In this document: one piece after another, positions 48,416-59,054 of the stretch
Numbering within the stretch: position 1 is the first letter of the stretch
How the letters are laid out: each line of letters starts with the position of its first letter
Source: Prostheceraeus crozeri
Lineage: Eukaryota; Platyhelminthes; Polycladida; Euryleptidae
Reading direction: 5' to 3'
Assembly (NCBI GenBank): GCA_907163375.1
Contig: CAJQUW010004584.1
Span: forward strand, 186,001 to 250,000
DNA length: 64,000 nucleotides
The notes under the pieces: generated by a model
What the model was told of the DNA's origin: nothing
Databases searched by the model: none
The model's input: only the letters and a program-made list of their open reading frames with translations
Made by a program: the position numbers and the translations under genes

Positions 48416-51192
48416 TTATCAAAAACTACCAGTAAAGAAGGAAATGGACATCTCATAAATTATTTGACTATTGTTATCGATTTTGATAGCAATCATACGA
48501 CTTATAAATTGCTCTTAGAAATTTACTGCGACGTCCAATGATTTCAAAGGTTTAGCCATTGAACAGTGGCCCGTCGACGTGCCTCCCAAACCATGGCCTT
48601 TCGATCCATAGTGGATTAACTGAAGCAGGACAGCATGAAAACTGCATAAAATATATGTTAATTTGACGCGATATCTTAATTTCAGTGAAATTTTCAAAGC
48701 ACTTGTACATGAACATTCATGTTCATGCTGGGCATCCATGACTACAGAATATAATTAAAATTCGATTGTGTGAAATAGAAACTGATTTTTGTTTTGATGT
48801 GTTACAGTACACTGAAGTTCATAGACTACCCAATGTAGACTATTCTTGCCATGGGGATTTGTGATGTCACTCATGTTGAGCTCATTATATGACAGGTCTC
48901 TTTGTTCTGTTCTGCATCATTTATAGGTGCAATCCTTAGTATTATTGTTCGTCAAAACGCGACTCCTGTTTTCCTTAGTTTTTAATTCGTCAAATGACAA
49001 TTGAACAATGTGTGATTGTTTAATTTCTAACTTGACACATATTGACCGCCTTGGCGAGATGACCATAGAGAACAATTCACTCTCAAGGAAGCTCTCGCCA
49101 ACGCAACTACTCTGTTGTGTTCATTATAGCCTGTCATTCACTCTTTACATGTTTTCATCAATTTTAGGGCATGCTCTAAAATGTGTTTTTGTGCTCCGAA
49201 TATTCAGTATCCCTTGAGAGTGGTTTAGTTTTATTCTCAATGGCATGAACCTTCGGTGCATCAGATGGTTCTTCTTTCTGCATAATCCCTCGGACGACTG
49301 GCCGGTGTAGAAAATAACTACTGTTGAAATCGCCGCTAAAAACAATCGCCCGAATCAGACATCAAATTACAGAAATTTCATCGCTTTATCTTTCAGCGGC
49401 TTCTCACCTTCCGATCCGACCGAAGCTGCGAGCCGATTGGTGAACGCAGCACGCGACGATTCAGCGCGTCATCATCTTCCTCCAAGATTTTGAACGAAAG
49501 CGCACGAGTAGGGAAAATTTGCGTCCTGTCTCTATCTGAATCTAATATTTATAAATAGTTCTTTCTTGCATTGTTGCAATTTACTTGCTTCTTCGTTTCT
49601 ATCGGGAGAAGACGCGTTCTGACTATCGAGCACACACGCTCCGGATATCCACACATAAAACACACAAATCACTGTGATGTGCTATGAACACATCGCCAGC
49701 GCATTGTGTGATTGCTTGGAGATCCTGCAGTTAACAGCTGAGCGCTGGCGCTCGGTTACGTATTTGAGAGTAGTGACTTGAAGCTGTAAAGCTTGCTGTA
49801 AAGTGTATGTAAAGTTGTAAACGTAAACATGCCCTCAATAAAACAAAAAAAATAAAACTATTTGAACCTCAAAATTTATTATGTTATTGATACGTAAATA
49901 ATTATTTTTTGGGAATAGGCGGCGAAGGCCTCGCCTGGCACGGAGTTGACGACGCCAACATGGCTATAGACTTCTTAATGTCATAGAAGTCTATGGTATG
50001 GCCGACAAATAGGACGCTAAGATATCTAAACCACATTCCTGATGGAGATGCCTGGATAGAAATGAATTGCCTTCACTCGATTAAAAAGTCCCTTTTCAGT
50101 ACTCTGAGCGATATAATTGCCTCGATCGCTGCGCTCTCCTCGACAACGATATTGCTCCTCGTACTGAAAAGTTAACTTTTTTTCAATCTTCTTGGAAATA
50201 ATTATTTTACAATTGTTGACAAAGCGTGATATGGCATAAAAAAGAGAAATATCGAACACTTACTACGGGAAAAGGGTATAGCCTCAAATGGTCTCCGATA
50301 ATAAGTCTCCTAATTGGTGTTGTTTCTTCATCAGCAGATCACCTAAATACTAAAAGTGCAATTTTAGTGATATTTGAGTGTGCACTAAGGTTTGAACTAT
50401 TTGACCTTTGACCTCATCTACCTACTACAATGAGTATAATTTCATGGACGATTTATAATTAATCATCATTTTATTAACCATTATGACCAGATCATCTCTC
50501 GATTAGTGTACGGTTTATTTAGTTTTTGTTGTAACTTTCCATTTACAATAGATATTCTAATAGAAATTTCGTTAAAAATTGGCGCGTTTTTTATCTTCAC
50601 CTCAGCCCAGGATGACCTTATAAATAAAACTGATGCTGTTTTTCTGAAACCTCCTTCAATGCCCTTCCGATTGAATTGCGCGGTTAGGAAGGAAATGGTG
50701 TAATAGTTTGGGAAGATAGTAAGGGGGGGGGAAACTCCGCGTTCGAAAAATACCCCAGTGGGGCGTGGAGTTAGGAGTTACGCACATAATTCATCACAAT
50801 ATTTGAGTGGGAAATAACCGGCCCAATAGTGATGGCACAACTCTTTAAGCCATTGCACTGAATTGTATTTTGTTCTCTGATTATCCGACAGCGATGTTTG
50901 TTAGACCTGATTTGGTTCTTTGCACGTGACCTAAAGACTTGCGAAACGTACGTGCAATCAAAATTTGATGCCAATTTTGAGGCGTTTTTCGCAAAAAGGG
51001 AAAAGAAGAAGAGTCAGAAATGTATGCCTTATTCTATAAAGTAATATGCACATGTCACAAACACAAAAGTCTAAAATTAACAACAGCGCCATTCAACTGC
51101 CTGTATTCGCTACAAACAGTACATTTCAACCTGATGTAGTCTACTAGATCCATCACGGGTTGCACGACGAAGCATCAGGAAGAGGTGCAAAG
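48416..51192. other. No recognisable gene
   Basis: Mostly AT-rich. A CpG-containing section at 49390-49770 has no open frame of note. It is followed by 49891-49945, which resembles 31844-31895 (AATTATTTTTTGGGAATAGG, GGCGAAGGCCTCGC), a small shared repeat. A G-run and a CCCCAGTGGGG palindrome lie near 50725-50765. Confidence 0.4.
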
Positions 51193-51456
51193 CATAAAAA
51201 TAAGCTGGTTTACTGAAGTTGGCTAAATGGAAATTGACTCAAGGTCGCGGCACATCCGGGGGAACTAAGTTGGGCATGAACCACCAATTAAAAGCTTCCC
51301 CCCCCGATTTACACCATGTGACTGATTCTAACCCAACCATGAAGACGTTGGCAAGTGCAATCTAAGTGAAAATGCGTGGATTTATGTGCCGTTATTGTGT
51401 ATTGCATGTGAAGCTTTACTTCCATTCTAGAGGTTTCATTGTTGTCAATTTCTATG
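51193..51456 (-). mobile_element. MITE2 copy with perfect TSD
   Basis: A 264-bp copy in minus orientation, with a slightly altered left end CATAAAAAT and right end ATTTCTATG. The perfect target octamer GTGCAAAG lies at 51185-51192 and 51457-51464. A C-run near 51300 is specific to this copy. Confidence 0.9.
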
Positions 51457-51819
51457 GTGCAAAGAGCAAACACAGAATAAAAAGACGTGCAGGTTCTTCA
51501 GAGTCAGTGGAAACATGTAGTCTAACTTCGCATCATTCAGTCATCAGACATCTAGAAATGCAGGTTGGCACAAAATATAACATGCAGCTCAACCATTTTA
51601 TCCGAAATGTTCACGTACTGTAACTAAATTATCCTTTTACTGTGGCTTCAGATCTTATGAAAGCAGCTCTCTGTTACTTTCTACTTTTTGAAACAACATT
51701 TTTTATATAATTTTGGACTTACTTGCTAATATGTTCTTACTGATTATAATGAATGAGATGGTACCGCATCTGCTGGTACATTCTTTAGAGGCTTAATGTT
51801 CGGTATATTTTAATGTACA

Positions 51820-52200
51820 GAGGTACATGTGAAAGGAGAAACATTTAAATATAAACACTAATAAACATCAGGTTTATTGAAAGTTTATAGAAAACTGAAG
51901 AACACTGATCATCAATAGCGTATGCGATTACCCTTATTGGCTAACCGGTCTTTCAAACGTTAAGAATACTTTCTACAAGTTAGTGGCATTGTTCTTTGGT
52001 TGTCTGGGTGCACAACGCATGCATAACTCCACGTTTCAATGCATCAATAGGTGTACATTTTTTCATATCAATTCTCATTTTCACTGAATTCCACAATTTT
52101 TCAATGGGATTGAGATCTGGACTGTTACCTGGCCAGTCCAAAATCTCAATCTTATTGTAACGGAACCATTTCATTGTGAAGTTAAGATTTATGAAATGGA
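51820..52200 (-). pseudogene. Tc1/mariner transposase C-terminal fragment, second family
   Basis: The minus-strand frame at 51980-52174 contains ILDWPGNSPDLNPIEKLWNS, the block that ends the DDE/D triad of Tc1-type transposases (the E of NPIE is catalytic). It continues VKMRID and a short tail. The sequence differs from the family represented by the other four Tc1 copies (SPDLNPIENVW). The catalytic aspartates and the HTH are absent. A possible end TACAGAGGTACATGTGAAAG lies at 51817. Confidence 0.7.
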
Positions 52201-52614
52201 GGGTTGTGTTGCAAAAAGATAGTGCAGACTAAAATGATAATAAAGTTGTGAAATTGAGCATCATGAATGCTGATGCAACTTACCACTATCCATGCACTTT
52301 CCTTTGGATAAAAATTTGTACCTGAATGATGTCAAGTATGATCATAGAATTCAATTCAGAACCATAAATATACGAGAAATAGAATAACTGAACTGTAAAT
52401 TCATCTTTATATTTAACTAGGGAACATCCATGCAAGTAAAGATTGAAGCAACTCTTTTGGATAAGGCAAAAATCAGTTTCATTGAATGAAGTACATAACT
52501 GAAAATGTAATGCGATATTTTCTGCCAGACCTGTATATTCCTGTCTTTCTCTACCGTCTCATAAAGTCTCATACAATTCGCATCTCGTTATCACGATCGA
52601 GCATCGGTTGCATC

Positions 52615-53133
52615 CACAGAATTAGACAGGTCGTCTCTTCCGTTTGACTAGAAGGGAAGCATTGGAACATACAACGTTATTGAAATGGCACAATCTCCTG
52701 ACTAAATACCATAGCAATCGAACAATGAGCAGCCAGTTCAACATTAAACACGCCAAATTGTGCAAAGTTTCAGTGACTGTTATCAACCGGATCACACAGC
52801 TAAGAGACACAGACGATGTCAAGTTCTACAGAGAAGTTTGTGAACGTTTTTTCGTGCGCCTGCCAACTTTTTTAAAAATGATCGGAGGGCCCAACATTAT
52901 CGAGAAAATTTTTGCGCAATGATCTGAATTCTTCGAATCTGAAGGAATCATGGCGATCGGAGCATTTTGAAGGAATTCAGAGCAATCCGCAAGCGACGCA
53001 CGACTATTTTTCCTATCTCAGTAATGTATTAAAAATTTCTTTTTGCCCACTTATCAAGTTCCTGCATGTGCCATCTGTTTGAATCAGTTTGCACTTCTAG
53101 CAAAGTGATGCGATTAAACAATCTAATTCTGTG
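52615..53133 (-). mobile_element. MITE1 copy E (full length)
   Basis: A 519-bp copy with intact CACAGAATTAGA and TCTAATTCTGTG ends. The flanking octamers do not clearly match, so the target duplication has been lost or the copy recombined. Plus-strand sequence within it stays open for 92 codons. Confidence 0.85.
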
Positions 53134-53172
53134 GGTTTAGCGCTCAATTCCTCTTGCAAGCACGCGTTTCAC

Positions 53173-53430
53173 CATAGAATTTGATAACAATAAAACCTCC
53201 AGAATGGAACTACACCTTTTGTGCAATACACAATATTGGCAGAAACATCGCATGCAATTTCACTTAGATACACATGTCAGCGACTGCATCACTGGGCTAG
53301 AACCAGGTCACATGTGTAAATCGAAGCTTTTAATTGGTGGTTCATGCCACAACTTAGCTCCCCCGGATGTGCCGCGACCTTGAGTCAATTTCTATTCTAG
53401 TCAACTTCAGATAAACAACCTATTTACAGT
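53173..53430 (+). mobile_element. MITE2 copy, right end eroded
   Basis: It starts CATAGAATTTGATAACAATA and keeps the CCGCGACCTTGAGTCAATTT tract, but the last bases read CTATTTACAG instead of CTATTTCTATG. No clear target duplication is visible. It is older or partly overwritten relative to the other copies. Confidence 0.75.
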
Positions 53431-53739
53431 AAATGCTTTTGACCGTGTCAGAGTGTAACAGTACAGTTGCTGCACTCGCACTGCACTCGTGCAGCAACTT
53501 ACTATTATATGTATTAGGTTTGCACTAAGCAAACATATTACTAAAAAAGGTATCTGTGCATGACACTACCACACTAGTCACATGGCTCTTGCGAATGGGG
53601 AAATAGTGACACCCTCTGGCCGCTTCACATCACCACGGTCCAGTCCAGTTGATTCGATGACTGGCGATAATCCGTATTTTGCCGAGTGTGTGGCGATGCG
53701 TCCTGCACCATCAACAAGAAAGGATATGCATTTGATATC

Positions 53740-53930
53740 TGTCGCACAGTAGCATCCACTTGTCGCACAGTAAGGGCTGTTTCACACATGCGACTTCTTG
53801 CACCGCGATTGTCGCTAAAATTTGGAATCGGCCTTTCACATTGAATTACGATTTCTGCGACTGTCAATCATCGGACGAACCATTTCGATCTCTCGATTTC
53901 ATGAGACATGCAAAGTGGATGTCTCTTAGC
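53740..53930 (+). repeat. F8 repeat family copy
   Basis: This aligns with 4681-4895 (GCGATTGTCGC, TTTCACATTG, CAATCATCGGAC, TCTCGATTTCATGAGACA). It lies directly before MITE1 copy F. Confidence 0.55.
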
Positions 53931-54435
53931 CACACAATTAGATTGTTTAACCGCATCACTTTGCTAGAAGTGCAAACTCATTCAAACAGATGGCACATGC
54001 AGGAACTTAATAAGTGGGCAAAAAGAAATTTTCAATGCCTTGCAGAGATAGGAAAAATAGTCGTGCGCCGCTTGCGGATTGCTCTGAATTCCTTCAAAAT
54101 GCTCCGATCGCCACGATTCCTTCAGATTCGAAGAATTCAGATCATTGCGCAAAAGTCTTCTCGATAATGTTGGGCCCTCCGATCATTTTAAAAAAGTTGG
54201 CAGGCGCACGAAAAAACGTTCACAAACTTCTCTGTAGAACTTGACATCGACTGCGTCTCTTTGCTGTGTGATCCGGTTGATAACAGTCACTGAAACTTTG
54301 CACAATTTGGCGTGTTTAATGTTGAACTGGCTGCTCATTGTTCGATTGCTATGGTATTTAGTCAGGAGATTGCGCCATTTCATTTACGTTACATGTTCCA
54401 ATGCTTCCCTTCTAGTCAAACGAAAGAAGAGACGA
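53931..54435 (+). mobile_element. MITE1 copy F, cut by the duplication breakpoint
   Basis: It begins CACACAATTAGATTG and follows the family consensus up to AGAAGAGACGA. It then changes abruptly to GAATCCATTTCC, the first bases of the inverted duplication's right arm. The expected last bases of the MITE are missing. Confidence 0.85.
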
Positions 54436-54857
54436 GAATCCATTTCCAACATTTCATGGTCTCTCTCACTTGGAAAAGAGCTTGTCATCGAACTTTTCTA
54501 TCATTTCAAACCCTAAATTGTGCAATCTTAACAGACCATTAGTTCGAGCAATGAGCAAATGCATTCAATGATTTTGTCGTCAATATCTCTTGGCCATGCT
54601 CCTCCGATGTACTATATTATATTCTGTTCCTATCTATTAACAATAATTCTCGTTATAATTTGATATTGTCAGTGACATGTGACTTTGTTCACCAACTCAA
54701 ATTCTATGCTGCAAATGCCAAATTTTCGTGTGGAACAGAGAAAATGCAATATGAAAGGATATCTTAAAGGTTGTACACAGTGATACGAGTACATGATTCT
54801 TAAAACTAACCAATTTCAGGAAGAAACTTCATGCAATTCATGGGTTGAAGAAACATA

Positions 54858-56145
54858 CAGATTGTTTCATAAAAAATGGATCACCCTTAAACATCGCATT
54901 AACTTCAACTTTGTCTAACTCCGCCAAACTTGAACGAATTTCTCTGAAATTTGGAAGATATGTCAGTTGTGCTTACTAATATCATTGTTGGAAATTTCAA
55001 GCATGAATATTGAGTTGTTTTCCTGTTATAGATAAAAAAGTAGTAGATAATTTGATCTTCATTTAGCAATGTTACACAAAATCATACCTCACTCCTATAA
55101 AATTACATTTGTTTCCTTTGTTATGTAATATGTTGTTCTACAAGCCAAAAGCTATCAAGCAAAACAAAAATAAAGAAAATCGGTCAATCAGAGCCAGTAT
55201 AGCACCATTATTCATCAGCAATAATGTAACTGCTACATGTGATTAACTGGACTTCATATTCCATAGCTTCCTGACTTCGTTGCGGTGGTGTTGGCAGCAC
55301 TTCTGATTGCTTTCAGCTAGAAAACTATCTCTTACCGGTTGAAAACAATACAAAACACAAATGAACAATAACGAGATCGCATTCACAAAAGGCAAAGTGC
55401 CAGCCTTGCTAGAACTAGGGTTTTCTTTGCGAGCTACAAGCAAGCGACTAAATGTCCCTTACACAAATGTGCATCGATGGCATAATGATGATTTTCGACT
55501 CTGTCGTAAAGAGGGCTCTGGCCGTCCACGCAAAACATCCAAACCAAGCCATTTGGACCAATGGCCGCTCTGAACTTCACATACAGCAAGGAACCATGAA
55601 TTCTGAACGCTATGTGAATGTTTTGCGAATGAACATTGGCCAAATGACAGATCAACTTGGTGATCCATCGACTTTGTTATTTATGGATGATAATGCTACG
55701 TGTCACAGTAGTAGTAGAGTCAACTTATGCACGTCTCAATTAGGGCTTAGGACATTACCTTGGCCAGCTCGTTCTCCTGATCTGAATCCCATAGAAAATG
55801 TATGGAGTATTCTAAAACGTAACGTCCGTCGTTCACTGCTACCTACAGATGGCGTATCACAACTCACGTCACTGTTAAAAAGAGAGTGGAGAAAGTTAGA
55901 TCAGTCAAAAATCAACGATATCATCGAATCAATGCCTAGACGAATTGGTAATGTGATTGACAATAAGGGTAGGGCCACAAAATATTAGCTTCTTAAGAAC
56001 CGTTACTGTATCATAGCTTATCAGATTATATAAGGACATTTGAATATATTAGGGACATGAAATAACATGAAAAATGCTTTCTGTATCATACGTATGTTTT
56101 ATTTAGTCAAATTTTAGGATGATCCACTTTTTATGAAACGGACTG
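54858..56145 (+). mobile_element. Tc1/mariner element private to the right arm, deletion derivative
   Basis: A 1,288-bp copy. TA at 54856-54857 is followed by CAGATTGTTTCATAAAA; CTTTTTATGAAACGGACTG ends at 56145 and is followed by TA. The left arm keeps the empty site at 41410-41411. Plus-strand transposase begins MNNNEIAFTKGKVPALLELG at 55361 and runs through the HTH to GRPRKTSK. A deletion of about 370 bp then joins it to IWTNGRSELHIQQGTMNSER and onward to the stop at 55988. The second D (MDDNATCH) and final E (SPDLNPIENVW) remain, but the block with the first catalytic D is gone, so the copy cannot encode an active enzyme. Confidence 0.93.
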
Positions 56146-57235
56146 TATATGAAAAAGGCCATCGCCTATCGATCGAAAATGTTTCACCAAAGACATCTCA
56201 GCATTTTATTTACAAGAATAACACAATGATGAAACGAAAGCAGAGGTAGAAGAAATACAGTGTGTTAATGGAGAAACATAAGATTCTCACATGTACTGTA
56301 TGGAATTAATGATTGCTTTGTATTCTTTGATAATTTTGCATTATGTTTAGATATCTATTTATAGCTATCTGATGAAGTCACCTTTGATTTCTATTTCCGT
56401 CATTACTGGTGTCCTTTTGCATTGGATGCATAGGAGGAAATTTGGAGCTATCTATGATCAACTCATAAATACTACACTATTTCTATCCATGGACTAGGAA
56501 TAGACATAAGCTAGTAAAAACATTGCAAAAGAAGACTTCGGAGACCGAATGGGTGAATTTTTTCGAATATTGCCAGCTATCTGACAGAAACCAAAAGACT
56601 GGTAATGTTGATAGTGTTAATAACGAATCGTTTACCAATTTGATATTTTTGATTCTGCATTAGGTCGATATAATGTAATTTAGCATATTGTAATGCTCCT
56701 ATGTTTCAAATGCTATATGTAGGCACTTGTCAAGGATATTCAACGTAATTCCAATCAAAATAATACATAGAGAAAATAAAATCATGACGAGAACACACTT
56801 TGCAGCACAAAAGCTGATGAACTGCAAAGGATTGACCGCAAAGTTGACCAGGGACTGAAAAGTAATACTCATGCGCTCTGAGGGCTATGGTAATATCAAC
56901 TTTCAACACATGCATAGAAATAAATGAATTTCATCATTGTCTCAATAAGCACGACTACTACTAAAAACAACATGATTCTGATTAGATGTAGAACTAAAAA
57001 TTGCAAAAAAATGAATAATCATATTTGAAATCTGAATTGCATGCATAAATAATGAGCAAATAATTTCAAATTCGAAAACAGAAATAATTGCCATCTCATT
57101 GCGTTAATTACTTTTTGTAGCGATTGAGCATTCTTCATAATCATAACGTAATTAATGTTCCGCATTTGTAAGAGCGACTGAAGCATGTGCACATCAAAAT
57201 TCAGTGCTGACTAATATCAGCAAATAAGTTAGTAA

Positions 57236-59054
57236 TGTGGTAATTGGCTGTCCTTGACATTATTGTTATTGTCATGCATGTCAGCAGACTTGTCGTGACT
57301 ACTTTTCATGATAGCGAAGTATCTGTGTCACATGCGATGTAGAATTCGAGAGTAAAGGTTGCACAAGCAAGATCTGTGTTTTGACTGGTAGCAGAGCGTG
57401 GTTCGTGACAATGGATGGAGTACCAAAGATATGCGATTATTCAACAGCGGCCGAATTTGTAGCAGCTTTTGAGCTGCATATGGATTGCTTTTTGCTGACT
57501 AAGTCTATCAATAAAGATGAACATGATGATGTCAAATTCAAATTCCTGAAGTTTGCAATGAGCAAAGCGCCCGGATTTAGTCCCCTTGGAATTGATGGCA
57601 GGACAACATATGAGTCATTGAAAAGAAAGTTGTCTTTGCTTCTACAGCAGAGTACTACACCTTTGAAGGATTTTTTTCAAATGGATTGTACAGGCTTTCA
57701 ATCGGCTATTGATTATATTGTTAAAGCAAAATATTTGCTGAGTGGTTTTCTTGATGACGAAATTACAAAGGAATTGGTGATCAAACAAAGACTTGTTGAA
57801 TTATTACCATCTGACGCTGGATTGATGTTACGTGAGATTCATGTAGACTTTAATGACTTCGTAAAACATATATCTATAATGTGGAACTTGTTATCATCAC
57901 CACAAGCGTGTTTAGCAGCAACAAGGGGAACTAGTACCGAACAAGCGTGGGCGATGCTTTAATTGCGGTGAAATTGGACATTATGCTAAAAATTGTGTAA
58001 ATGGAAGTACTCGATTTCGCCGAAATTATGGTGGTAATTTCAATCGTGATAATCGGACGAATTCAAAAAATGTGAATTGGTAATGGGTGTCGCTCGGCCT
58101 ATTACGTCTCGAGAGAGCGATTTTATCCTCAAAGGTTTCATAACAGATTAGATGTTGTAACTTGAACATCAAATTCAAATTTTTTTGATACCATTCCACA
58201 GGTGTTAGAAAAAATACTTGAGTATCGTAACAAAATATCCTGTATTTAAGAAGGACAACTATCAAATTTCACGATTTCCAAATCAGAATTCACAGGTAAG
58301 CATATATCATCTTTATGTAAATCAACAGGGTCTTCTTCTTCTTCAAGATTAAAGCAAAGTCTGGTAGGCCAAAGTAACTCAACACTGATCAAACGCAGCG
58401 CATCACGACCCAATATCATGTCATACGGTAACGAATCAAGAAAACGGTCGTCGCGACATGTTCTGAGAGACTATCCCTTACCAACATCTTTCAAAGAATT
58501 GGAAAGTTTCATTGGATTAATTAATTATTATCGGAAATTTGTGAAAAACTTTGCCTCAATCACAAAGCGCTTATTTGATTTCAAGAAGACTGTCAATAAA
58601 ACTACCAAAGACCTTAAGTGGACACCCGAGTTAACTGACTCATTCAATGAAATTTGTCACTTGATCATCAAGGCAACTCCGCTTGCGATTCCAAATCCAA
58701 ATTTGTTATTCAAAGTCGAGACTGATGCGTCAGATTCAGCGATTGGTGCTACCTTGATTCAAAATGACAAACCTATACTATACTCAAGTCGTGTATTGAA
58801 AAATGCTGAATTACATTACTCAACATATGAAAGGGAATTACTCGCCATCATATTTGCCTTAAAACAATACTACGATTGCTTGGTTGGAAAAAAGTTTGTT
58901 TTACGCTGTGATCATAAACCTCTTATTTGGATCAAGGAACAAAAAATCAAAGGTCGTATCGGTCGATGGATATTAACTTTAAAAGAATTTGAATTTGACA
59001 TTGAGCACATTTCTGGAAGTTCAAATGCTGTTGCTGATACACTAAGTCGTTCTA
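57236..59054 (+). mobile_element. Ty3/gypsy-type LTR element fossil, right-arm copy (5' part)
   Basis: The 5' LTR is about 148 bp (57236-57383), followed by TGGTAGCAGAG at 57386, which would pair with the 3' end of an initiator-Met-type tRNA. A gag-like frame runs from the ATG at 57411 to 57962. A CCHC knuckle (CFNCGEIGHYAKNC) lies near 57955-57995. RT thumb and RNase H occupy 58418-59050, with SFIGLINYYRKFV, KVETDASDSAIGATL, STYERELLAI, LRCDHKPL and ISGSSNAVADTLSRS. It is broken with several breaks, and the rest of the element is not present on this side. It is younger-looking than the left-arm copy, with longer readable frames. Confidence 0.85.

Noticed and set aside
50720-50770. G-run and CCCCAGTGGGG palindrome as a possible G-quadruplex or terminator
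   Set aside because: A single homopolymer run and one short palindrome do not support a specific element.
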